Assembly: GCF_018449435.1 (NCBI RefSeq)
Contig: NZ_JAHCMU010000002.1
Location: 248,001-312,000, forward strand
Direction: 5' to 3'
DNA length: 64,000 bases
Origin: Flagellimonas sp. 389
GTDB lineage: Bacteria; Bacteroidota; Bacteroidia; Flavobacteriales; Flavobacteriaceae
Of this stretch, positions 7,682 to 15,310 are shown piece after piece (the stretch's first letter is position 1; every line of letters begins with the position of its first letter). Below the pieces are notes generated by a model that saw only the letters and a list, made by a program, of their open reading frames with translations, did no database searches and was not told the origin of the DNA. The translations under genes were made by a program, and so were the position numbers.

Positions 7682-8134
7682 TTAATGGTCTTCAGAATTG
7701 TTAAACTGCCACAATACATTTACAAGTTGCCATTTTCCGTTGAGTTTTACAATGTGCATGTAATCGATCCAATCATCCGCTATTAGTTTTACCGAAGCTG
7801 TTTTATCATAAATATCGAGAATAATAATTTCTTTTTTTGGATTCTCTGGAAATTTACTTCCGTCTTGGTTGTAGGTTTCCGCAAGCAAAATCATAGCATC
7901 GGTAAACGTTTCCCTCAAATATTCCTTTCCTGTTTTTTTGTCTGTCCAAAACGTCCTTTTTACCATTCTTGGATGGGCTGCGCGCTCAAATTGCTCAGGG
8001 TTCACGTTATGTTGGGATTCGATATAATCCAATGCCACCTGTTTAATATCTATAGAGTCCTTCTGGGATTGTCCATGGAGGCAAAAACTAATCAGGAAAA
8101 AAAGAGATACGGAAAGGATTATGGATTGTTTCAT
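7682..8134 (-). CDS. Secreted NTF2-like / putative lumazine-binding protein
   Basis: The 150-residue protein opens with a signal peptide (MKQSIILSVSLFFLISFCLHGQ). The mature part follows the NTF2-like cone fold: an N-terminal helix (VALDYIESQHNVNPEQFERA), AAHPRMVKRTFW, a strand pair KKEIIILDIYDKTASVKLIA, and an ending DYMHIVKLNGKWQLVNVLW. This closely matches the 'putative lumazine-binding' branch common in Bacteroidota. Ligand binding or catalysis has not been demonstrated for most members. It is separated by 143 bases from the downstream epimerase and has its own upstream region with an inverted repeat. Confidence 0.75.
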   Translation of the reverse strand: MKQSIILSVSLFFLISFCLHGQSQKDSIDIKQVALDYIESQHNVNPEQFERAAHPRMVKRTFWTDKKTGKEYLRETFTDAMILLAETYNQDGSKFPENPKKEIIILDIYDKTASVKLIADDWIDYMHIVKLNGKWQLVNVLWQFNNSEDH

Positions 8135-8157
8135 GATCGATATTGGTTCTAAATGTA

Positions 8158-8187
8158 CTGTAACACTTTGTTTGCTATCAGTTACAG
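8158..8187. promoter_or_regulatory. Spaced inverted repeat upstream of the NTF2-like gene
   Basis: CTGTAAC (8158-8164) and GTTACAG (8181-8187) are exact inverted copies with a 16-base spacer, so the half-sites are about two helical turns apart. They lie 24-53 bases upstream of the start codon at 8134 on the minus strand, where a dimeric regulator could bind. No regulator can be named. Confidence 0.3.
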
Positions 8188-8397
8188 GATTTAAGTTACC
8201 AATTTACAATGTATAACCACCGATATTAGCATTTCCTTAAGTGTATTTGGATGTAGTTAATATGGTGTAACCTTATATGAAAACGAGTGCTTATACAATA
8301 TTATTTTTTGATTGCAAACATTAAAATAGCGATTATTTTAAGATTAACCACAAACTTTAGTAATCCTATTTTGGACGGTTCCTCTAAACGTATTCTT

Positions 8398-9534
8398 TTA
8401 TAAAGAAAGCCATTTTTTTAACACCTCTCTTTCCTTGTCCATAGCATAATATTTAAGCTGTTTTCCATTTACAACCTCCCCAAACCTAACGTCGTCTCTT
8501 GGATGCCTGCTTTTGTAGCCATTTAATTGATCGGTTATCATTTCTACCATAGGTCTATTTACCAAGCCCGAGTGTATTGCTTTTTGAACATTGAAATAGT
8601 ATGATCCAGCAGGGGAGGGTTTCCATAAGGGAACTATTTTATAGGGCAAGAGTCCATTCTGTATGAGAAAATCACCGTCGACCCAATGAATTTTTTCAGG
8701 CACATCTGTAGCATGAACAAGACTGGACACATAGTCTTTAAAGGGTGTTGGGTCATGCGCTACATTAAATGCACCGTATATTTTTTTACTGGCGCAATGT
8801 ACGAGGAACCTCGTTAGGCTTTTTATATCCGTGAGCTGAATATGGTGGTCTTTGACCTTTGGCAATACAATTTCTCCGCCCCTTAAAAATCGTACTGGCC
8901 AAAAGGGCTCTTCATTTGGGTCATCCGGGTGTGAAACCCTAAAATCTTTCATTCCATGTGACCTGTACATGGTGTAATTGGTCGTCCTTTCCCTGATTGC
9001 TTCTTCGGCCAAGGTTTTTCTTATGGCATACCTATAGTCTTCACCTATAGTTTTTGGAAATTTTGGAAGTGGGTTTAGTGGTTCTGTCTCCTCAATAAAT
9101 TTGTTGTCCCATTTATCATAAACCGAAACAGTTGATATGTAATGGAAGTGACCAAATTGTCCTTTAAATTCTTCAAGAAAATCGGACACTGCTTTTGGGG
9201 ATTTTTGCCATGTATCGACAACAATATCCCAATACTGTTCCTTATATTTTTTATCAATGGCTTTGAGCCCTTGTTTATTTTCGGTTTCACGATCACAGAT
9301 TATAATGGGGAGGTTTTTGAACAACTGGGGATTTGTTTTCCCCCTGTTCAATAATGTAACCTCACAACCTGTGTTCAGAAATGCTTCAACGATGCTGGGA
9401 CCAATTAATCCCCGCCCACCTAACATCAATACCTTTTTATTGATTTTTTCTTGACCCCCAAAAGTACTAATGGGGTTGAGGAGTGTAAAGGCGGAGGCCG
9501 TACCAAGGGTTTTGATAAAATCTCTTTTGTTCAT
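8398..9534 (-). CDS. Exported NAD-dependent epimerase/dehydratase-like protein
   Basis: The 378-residue protein starts with MNKRDFIKTLGTASAFTLLN, which has the layout of a twin-arginine signal but with Lys-Arg in place of Arg-Arg. The nucleotide-binding loop VLMLGGRGLIGPSIVEAFL (about 35-53) follows, then VTLLNRGKTN, typical of the RNA-binding-like/isoflavone-reductase-type SDR epimerases. YISTVSVYDKW (about 132-142) covers the position of the catalytic Ser-Tyr. Inferred role: periplasmic or Tat-exported NAD(P) oxidoreductase acting on a sugar-like substrate. The downstream gap of 189 bases plus AT-rich upstream DNA suggests its own promoter. Confidence 0.8.
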   Translation of the reverse strand: MNKRDFIKTLGTASAFTLLNPISTFGGQEKINKKVLMLGGRGLIGPSIVEAFLNTGCEVTLLNRGKTNPQLFKNLPIIICDRETENKQGLKAIDKKYKEQYWDIVVDTWQKSPKAVSDFLEEFKGQFGHFHYISTVSVYDKWDNKFIEETEPLNPLPKFPKTIGEDYRYAIRKTLAEEAIRERTTNYTMYRSHGMKDFRVSHPDDPNEEPFWPVRFLRGGEIVLPKVKDHHIQLTDIKSLTRFLVHCASKKIYGAFNVAHDPTPFKDYVSSLVHATDVPEKIHWVDGDFLIQNGLLPYKIVPLWKPSPAGSYYFNVQKAIHSGLVNRPMVEMITDQLNGYKSRHPRDDVRFGEVVNGKQLKYYAMDKEREVLKKWLSL

Positions 9535-9593
9535 AATTGGGTTACTTTTCCAACAAAAAAAGAGACTTAAAAATACATTTTGGAAGCCCTTAA

Positions 9594-10655
9594 TTAATCC
9601 GTACCAATTTCCTTTTTGTATTGTCCGGGAGTTTTGCCTGTTTCTTTCTTAAAACTACTGAAGAAAGTGGATTTTGAATTAAACCCACACTCGTAACCCA
9701 AACCCTCCAATGTTAGATTATTGCTTTCTCTAATTCTTAGCATAGCATATTCTATTCTTTTTGAGTTGACTAGATCATAAAAGGTTGAATTCATTTCTGA
9801 ATTAATAATTTGAGAAAGATGATGCTTGGGAATGTTTAGGGTTTTTGATAAAGCGGATAGGGAAAAATCAGGCTGAAGGTATGCTTTATTTTCCCTAAAA
9901 AAAGTATGTATTATTTTTTGAAAATGGATGATTTCCTCTTTTTTAAGAGGACTGTTCCTATATTTTTTACTATCCGAAAATGTATCATAAGGCACCTCTG
10001 GCTTGTAGACCATGCCATATTTTAATCCATAAAACCCTATAACGGTAACGAGTATTATATATCGTATTAAATCCCATATTTTAAAATAAGCAACACTTAC
10101 CATAAGCTCTACGCTAAGTCTAACAACACTGATCCCTGTACTGATCAAGAATAGAATTGCGATAATCCTGATCCAGGAAAGATTGAGCATGCTACCATCA
10201 GCTTTTTTGACATTCAATTTTAAAACACGCTTGTTGTAAGCATAGAGTATGTAAATAGGGTAAAGGGTAACCGAAATTAACTTTGCGAACAATAGTGCTA
10301 CCTGGTGGAACATTTCAAAATTTGGCTGAATAAGGAATCTAAACACTGTAAATAGAATGAATGGCATAAAGTGTAAAACATCCATTCGAGTGAAATCCTG
10401 ATCAAAGATGGCTTTTGTATACATAAAAAAAAACGGGCCGTGTAAAAAACCAATGGTCATTAAAAGAATCTCAGCACTAGGCGAAGGATTTAACTCCTTA
10501 CCGATACTTATAACCAAGTGGGTGAAGAACGTAAAAAACCAGAAAATTAAAATAGTATCCGATAGTTTTTTGTTCTTTTTGAGCAAAAGAAGGAGTATGA
10601 ACAAAATGCACTGTACCGCTCCAATACCCGAAACTATGATTAGCTCATTGGACAT
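9594..10655 (-). CDS. Membrane-anchored AraC family transcriptional regulator
   Basis: The 353-residue protein has about seven hydrophobic segments in residues 1-220 (IIVSGIGAVQCILFILLLLL through YIILVTVIGFYGLKYGM). A C-terminal AraC/XylS DNA-binding domain follows (about 250-350), with two helix-turn-helix units: LSALSKTLNIPKHHLSQIIN and LGYECGFNSKSTFFSSFKKE, ending with TGKTPGQYKKEI. This layout (membrane sensor fused to AraC HTH) is common in Bacteroidota and suggests that a membrane or envelope signal directly controls transcription. It lies 59 bases upstream of the exported epimerase gene on the same strand and is a candidate regulator of it. Confidence 0.88.
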   Translation of the reverse strand: MSNELIIVSGIGAVQCILFILLLLLKKNKKLSDTILIFWFFTFFTHLVISIGKELNPSPSAEILLMTIGFLHGPFFFMYTKAIFDQDFTRMDVLHFMPFILFTVFRFLIQPNFEMFHQVALLFAKLISVTLYPIYILYAYNKRVLKLNVKKADGSMLNLSWIRIIAILFLISTGISVVRLSVELMVSVAYFKIWDLIRYIILVTVIGFYGLKYGMVYKPEVPYDTFSDSKKYRNSPLKKEEIIHFQKIIHTFFRENKAYLQPDFSLSALSKTLNIPKHHLSQIINSEMNSTFYDLVNSKRIEYAMLRIRESNNLTLEGLGYECGFNSKSTFFSSFKKETGKTPGQYKKEIGTD

Positions 10656-10755
10656 TTGTACTCTAAGGTTTATCTAAACTAAGGTATAATAATTTGTTTT
10701 TAACGCGGTATAACTGTCTGGTATGGGTTAATGTTCTTAGGCTTGTATTCTGTCG

Positions 10756-11208
10756 TTAAAGCCCATATGCTTTTTTTGCACTTTTAATTTGTTCAATTTC
10801 GGTTGTGTCGGGATATAAAATGTATTTTGGTGCAATAATAGGTTTACGTTGTTCCGGTGTAATTTCCGTTATGGTTTCAAAAGGAAAATTTCCACAGGTC
10901 ATTTCAATCTGTGCTTTTTCCATTTCTAAAAATTCGGCATCTTCTTTTACAACTATTCTTGCTTTACCTTTTATCTGAAAACCTTTCTGAACAAGAATAT
11001 CGATAAAACTCAAACAAACGTTTTCATTCTGTTGTATATTTTTTATAGTCTGTGGCGAAGCGATATTCGCAATGATTATTTTGTTGGTTCCGTAGTATCT
11101 GAAAATTTCTTTTGGCGAAACATTCGGAATGTTTTTAGTTGATACCGTTGCAAGCCAGCACAAAACACTTTTGTTAATAGATTCTTTTATTTCTTTTGTC
11201 AGTTCCAT
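10756..11208 (-). CDS. Pyridoxamine 5'-phosphate oxidase-like (split-barrel flavin) protein
   Basis: The 150-residue protein fits the FMN-binding split-barrel family: CWLATVSTKNIPNVSPKEIF (about 17-36) is the usual first strand pair, NKIIIANIASPQTIKNIQQN covers the flavin phosphate region, and NVCLSFIDILVQKGFQIKGK is the central barrel motif. It lacks the C-terminal PLP-site segment of true PdxH, so a general flavin reductase or F420/heme-type role is possible. Cytoplasmic; no partner gene is apparent. Confidence 0.8.
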   Translation of the reverse strand: MELTKEIKESINKSVLCWLATVSTKNIPNVSPKEIFRYYGTNKIIIANIASPQTIKNIQQNENVCLSFIDILVQKGFQIKGKARIVVKEDAEFLEMEKAQIEMTCGNFPFETITEITPEQRKPIIAPKYILYPDTTEIEQIKSAKKAYGL

Positions 11209-11361
11209 TTTTTTCTGCTTATGTACAGCAGTTTTGGTTATGATTTATTGGGGAGTCGGAAATCGTTGGATTTCCCGCCAATCAATTCTAGTCGTTAATG
11301 GTTTATAAGTTTCAAGTTAACGAATTGTATCAATAAATTATGACCATTGTTTTAAACAGTT

Positions 11362-11820
11362 TTAGTTTATTCTTTCCCAAGTAATTATCGAAATAGTATT
11401 CTCATCATCTGCAATAGTCATTCTTCTAGTGGACTGATAGATTAAAGTTGATTCTGATAAAGTTAATATGGTTACTGTTCGGATAGGAGTACTAAAATCG
11501 GTGTCACTCTCGAGGAAGAAGGTTATTTCCATTTCATCCTGCTGAAATAGACCATTGAGTTGTTCAAGTTCACAAGGAGGTAATTGAGGAGGATTTGAGA
11601 TTATCGGTCTCGAAATTGAAGTGAATGCAGAGTTGTTTTTAAATTCTATGCTTTGTTGAGTTTCACATTCCGATAATTCCAAGATTTCTCCGTTTAGAGA
11701 TTCAGAGATGAATCTCCAGCGACCTATCAAAGTTGAATTACCTTATGGGTTTTCAGTATCATTGGAGCAAGAACAAACTGTCACGACTATAATTAAGAAA
11801 TTAATGGGGTATTTTTTCAT
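11362..11820 (-). pseudogene. Lipocalin-like lipoprotein gene interrupted by an in-frame stop
   Basis: The minus strand starts at ATG 11818-11820 with a lipoprotein signal, MKKYPINFLIIVVTVCSC, then SNDTENP. A TAA at 11743-11745 (codon 26) follows, after which the same frame continues GNSTLIGRWRFISESLNGEI for 126 codons to the real end. The downstream part is lipocalin-like (GRWRF near its start; TFFLESDTDF; TLIYQSTRRM). In related small lipoproteins the signal, Cys, Asn/Asp-rich tether and GxW motif are continuous, so one base change seems to have cut this gene. A TTG at 11728-11730 could restart translation, but without an export signal. A sequencing error would give the same picture. Confidence 0.7.
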
Positions 11821-12023
11821 TTAAATTGTTTGTAACAGTTGGATATATAAACCTATCCAAAAAAGTAGTTATATCCATAGCGGAATGCCGGTTATGTAAC
11901 ACCTTTTTGATGTTTTTTCAATTACCTATCAAAATAGGGTTATTTTACAACCCCCTAAAATCTTAGCATGAAAAGTCTAATACAATTGGAGGTTTTGTTT
12001 CAACTAAAAAAAGCAGCGTACCC

Positions 12024-13220
12024 TTACTTTTTAAGGTAGAGCAAGGCTATAAAACGGTCTATAAATTCACTTTGTTTTTCGCTTGGCGTATGCATAAGCG
12101 TATTCTTCCAAGAGTATGTTCGCACATACAGGCTAAACTTTAACCGGTATACCATTTTTTTAAGCTCGGCATCTTCTTTGGTCCTTAGTTTGTTCAGTTT
12201 GTCCAATTCCTTTTCCCACCAAGAAAAATTAGCGGCATCAGGTTCTTTAAAATCAGCAAGAAGCCGTTCGCCCAGTTTGTCCTTCAAACGTCCTTCCAGT
12301 GCCAAGGCATTCTCTAAAGTGGTTTTTTGTTTTTTGTAATCCTTGGAGTTTTTAAACGCTTTGAGCTGTGCTTTTAAGCTATCTATGGCAATAGGGCCAT
12401 TATACGTTTGTATAAGGCGCTCGTATTCCTCGGAGGCCAACAAGAATTCTTTATCCGCTATAAAAGCTGCAATGCGGCCATAATCGGAAGTATAGTATTT
12501 TAATGCGGTATCCAGCGGTAAAGTGCCGCTCTTTTTTAGTTGTTGAAGGTACAACCAGTCAAATGCCCTTATAATCTCTGATTGTGGCGGCCATTTATGC
12601 TCTCCTGAGAAAGTAATAAGGGTACTGTTAAATTTCATCAAATCCAAATAATCGGTATTCCCGAGCATTTCCCCGTAGTTCATGTCCTGATAGCCACAAA
12701 GCCCTACATACGCATAGTTTTGGGTGGATGGGATATGTTCCTGTGTGCCCGAGAACCCAGCACCACAGGCGATAACCCCGGCAAATCTATCGGTCAAAGA
12801 TGCAATGGCAGAGGCAAGCCTTGAGCCGCCAGACATCCCAGCAACATACATTTCATCTTCTTTAATTAAAAAACGCGCAAAAACAGTATCGAAGAGTCTA
12901 TTGGCGATATCAAAATTACGGGTGTATGGACCATTTCTTGAGTCGTTGGAACAAACTATAATATAGCCATATTTTTCCGAAGCTTTGATAAAGGATGAAA
13001 CTCCAACAGAACCTCTGCCACCAGGTTCAAAAATAAAAACAATAGGATTTAGGTTATCGGGAACATAGGATTCTGGTAAGTACAATGCAAAAGTTTCTGT
13101 ATCGCTCCCTGTAACGGGAATGGAGTCATATACTTTACCTTTCTCCAGAGTTATTTGTGCTTGAGCGCTGTCCATCATGGTACACAAACAAATAAGACCA
13201 ACAAGATGTTTAAAAAACAA
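12024..13220 (-). CDS. Secreted alpha/beta hydrolase
   Basis: A TTG at 13218-13220 opens 398 codons; the first residues (MFFKHLVGLICLCTMMDSAQ) form a signal peptide, and no ATG lies far enough upstream. The hydrolase fold shows PIVFIFEPGGRG (oxyanion loop), YGYIIVCSNDSRNG, and the nucleophile elbow AGMSGGSRLASA with Gly-x-Ser-x-Gly (about residue 130). FSGEHKWPP (about 205) is a candidate catalytic-His segment. Residues after about 240 form an extra helical domain. It resembles esterase D / polyhydroxybutyrate-depolymerase-like proteins; substrate unknown. It lies 3 bases after the S41 protease gene and in the same frame. Confidence 0.75.
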   Translation of the reverse strand: MFFKHLVGLICLCTMMDSAQAQITLEKGKVYDSIPVTGSDTETFALYLPESYVPDNLNPIVFIFEPGGRGSVGVSSFIKASEKYGYIIVCSNDSRNGPYTRNFDIANRLFDTVFARFLIKEDEMYVAGMSGGSRLASAIASLTDRFAGVIACGAGFSGTQEHIPSTQNYAYVGLCGYQDMNYGEMLGNTDYLDLMKFNSTLITFSGEHKWPPQSEIIRAFDWLYLQQLKKSGTLPLDTALKYYTSDYGRIAAFIADKEFLLASEEYERLIQTYNGPIAIDSLKAQLKAFKNSKDYKKQKTTLENALALEGRLKDKLGERLLADFKEPDAANFSWWEKELDKLNKLRTKEDAELKKMVYRLKFSLYVRTYSWKNTLMHTPSEKQSEFIDRFIALLYLKK

Positions 13221-13223
13221 AAC

Positions 13224-14849
13224 CTAGTTTAAAATAGCTTCATATTTGGCACTATCGTTCAACAGTGCTTTTGCAGTTAAAATGGCATCATCGTGCGTTT
13301 CATAGTATTCATAAAGCCCATCGCGATAGAAATAACGCTTTACGATTTCATCCTCCAAATCTTTTTTAATCTCCTTTTTGTACGTATCCAAAGCCGAAAT
13401 CTTCCCCCTGTTCATGGCCAATAACAAATCTTTGTACTTTTCCTGTACATCTTTGCCCAACAGGTGTTCTTCTGCATTTATGGATTCTTCCAATAACTTT
13501 TCGCTCTCGGTCTCAAAAGAAAAATCCTGTTTTTGTGCAAAGCTCTTAAATGTGGTAAAATCTGCATCGGAAAAAGTGAAGTCGTCAACATTGCTAAAAG
13601 AATGGCTGTAATAATAATCCGTAGCAAAATCAAAAACAATATTGTTTTGTTTTAAGGCATCTATCAAGGTGTTCGATTTTAAAGATGCGATTTCAACATC
13701 GGGCATTACCCCACCACCATCTTGTACTTTTCGACCATTTTTTGTGGTAAATTCATTGAATTTAGTATTGCGAACCGCTTTGCCCTCCCCATCTCTGTTC
13801 CAATAATCCAAAGATTGAATGCAACGGCCAGATGGAGTATAATATCTAGATATGGTCACTTTTAGTTGCGTGCCGTAGGTAAGCTTCATTGGACGTTGTA
13901 CCAATCCTTTCCCAAAACTTCTGGCTCCCATCACCACGGCACGGTCTAGATCCTGTAATCCCCCAGATACAATTTCACTGGCAGAAGCACTACTGCCATC
14001 TATTAAAACCACCAAGGGAATGTTCAGGTCCAACGGCTGGTTTTTCGTCTTATATTCTTGATTGAATTTTTTGACCTTGGATTTTGTGGTGACAATAAGT
14101 TGATTTTTTGGCACAAACAAATTGGTAACATTTATAGCTTCGGAAAGAAGTCCGCCAGGATTTCCACGCAGGTCCAAAACCAACCGCTCGGCACCTTTTC
14201 CTTTTAAATCCAAAATTGCGGCCTTGGTCTGTCCTGAAGCTTTTCTGTTAAACTTGGAAAGTACTACATAACCGGTTTTGTCATCGATCATATCGTAAAA
14301 AGGAACGGCATCGACCTCAACACCTTCGCGCTTAAGAGTAGCGGTCTTTGTTTCTGCTTGCCTTACATAGGTGACCTCAATACTGGTATTGTTCGCACCT
14401 TTTAACAATTCACTTGCATTATCATCAAAGTCGGCTACCTTGGTATCCCCTATTTTAATGATTTCATCACCAGCCTTTAATCCGGCTTTGTCCGCAGGAT
14501 AGTCCTTGTAGGGTTCAACAATGAGCAATTTACTTTCATAGGAACGGACAAGCGCCCCAATTCCAGAATACTCTCCTGCATTGTTGATTTTAAAAGCCTC
14601 AACGTCTTGTTCGTTTAAAAAACGGGTATAGGGGTCAAGGCTGTTCAACATATTTTTTATGGCCGAATCCATAAGTTCTGCAGGATTCGTTTCATCCACA
14701 TAATTCATGTTCAACTCTTTAAAGAGCGTGGTGAAGATTTCAATTTGTTTGGCAATCTCAAAAAAGTCGCTTTTAAACCCACTTCCAATTACCAGAAAAA
14801 TACATGCCAGAACGGGGATCAAAACCCTTTTTTTAATTATTTTTTTCAT
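13224..14849 (-). CDS. S41 family (C-terminal processing-like) peptidase
   Basis: The 541-residue protein has an N-terminal membrane anchor (VLIPVLACIFLVIGSGF), a PDZ domain (about 90-165: SGIGALVRSYESKLLI, DKAGLKAGDEIIKIGD) and the S41 catalytic core. Candidate catalytic residues are the Ser in LIDGSSASASEIVSGGLQD (about 288) and the Lys in GARSFGKGLVQRPMKL (about 315); LRGNPGGLL is the conserved substrate-loop segment. It probably trims or degrades periplasmic proteins. The ATG overlaps the end of rnpA by 17 bases, a gene order seen in Flavobacteriia, and the stop TAG is followed almost at once by the hydrolase gene in the same frame. Confidence 0.92.
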   Translation of the reverse strand: MKKIIKKRVLIPVLACIFLVIGSGFKSDFFEIAKQIEIFTTLFKELNMNYVDETNPAELMDSAIKNMLNSLDPYTRFLNEQDVEAFKINNAGEYSGIGALVRSYESKLLIVEPYKDYPADKAGLKAGDEIIKIGDTKVADFDDNASELLKGANNTSIEVTYVRQAETKTATLKREGVEVDAVPFYDMIDDKTGYVVLSKFNRKASGQTKAAILDLKGKGAERLVLDLRGNPGGLLSEAINVTNLFVPKNQLIVTTKSKVKKFNQEYKTKNQPLDLNIPLVVLIDGSSASASEIVSGGLQDLDRAVVMGARSFGKGLVQRPMKLTYGTQLKVTISRYYTPSGRCIQSLDYWNRDGEGKAVRNTKFNEFTTKNGRKVQDGGGVMPDVEIASLKSNTLIDALKQNNIVFDFATDYYYSHSFSNVDDFTFSDADFTTFKSFAQKQDFSFETESEKLLEESINAEEHLLGKDVQEKYKDLLLAMNRGKISALDTYKKEIKKDLEDEIVKRYFYRDGLYEYYETHDDAILTAKALLNDSAKYEAILN

Positions 14850-15219
14850 GGGATTCTTTTTTTAGAAAAGTCAATAAGAGCTGTTTTATCGCTTTGTCAA
14901 CCTCGATAAGGTTGGGCATTTTAGTGCCAAGGTATAAAAATAGGAACGCAAAGTCTCCCTGTATGTTGTTAAAAACAAGGTGCTTATTAAGACGGTACCC
15001 TTCGCGAAGCATTCGTTTTACCCGATTTCTCTTAACGGCACTCTTAAATCGCTTTTTAGGGGCTACAACCCCAGTTTTAAAATTGACGTTTTCATCAAAG
15101 TCCGTTTTAAGGTACAACAGCTTTATCGGAAATGCAGTAATGCCCTTCCCTTCGCTAAAAAGCTGCTCAAAAAGCTTTTTGTTTTTGAGCTTCTCTTTTT
15201 TTGGAAAAGAAACGTCCAT
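14833..15219 (-). CDS. rnpA: Ribonuclease P protein component
   Basis: From the ATG at 15217-15219 the protein is 128 residues: MDVSFPKKEKLKNKKLFEQL. A GTG 9 codons upstream is an alternative, but family members start near FPKxEKLK. The basic signature KKRFKSAVKRNRVKRMLREG (about 55-75) is the RNR motif that contacts the RNase P RNA. The protein assists 5'-end maturation of tRNAs. Its C-terminus overlaps the S41 gene by 17 bases. rpmH is not visible upstream, unlike the common rpmH-rnpA order; instead an M1 peptidase gene lies upstream. Confidence 0.93.
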   Translation of the reverse strand: MDVSFPKKEKLKNKKLFEQLFSEGKGITAFPIKLLYLKTDFDENVNFKTGVVAPKKRFKSAVKRNRVKRMLREGYRLNKHLVFNNIQGDFAFLFLYLGTKMPNLIEVDKAIKQLLLTFLKKESHEKNN

Positions 15220-15310
15220 AGCACCGCTGTTTGAAGTCTCGTTCACTTCGTTTTAAGATTTTAGTATCGATTTGTCGTCTTAACAAGACAGCCTACGAAC
15301 ATAAATCGTG

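Noticed and set aside
1662..8134. Chromosomal integron cassette array
   Set aside because: Gene style is similar, but no integrase, no convincing attC folds and no repeated spacer sequences were found in the gaps.
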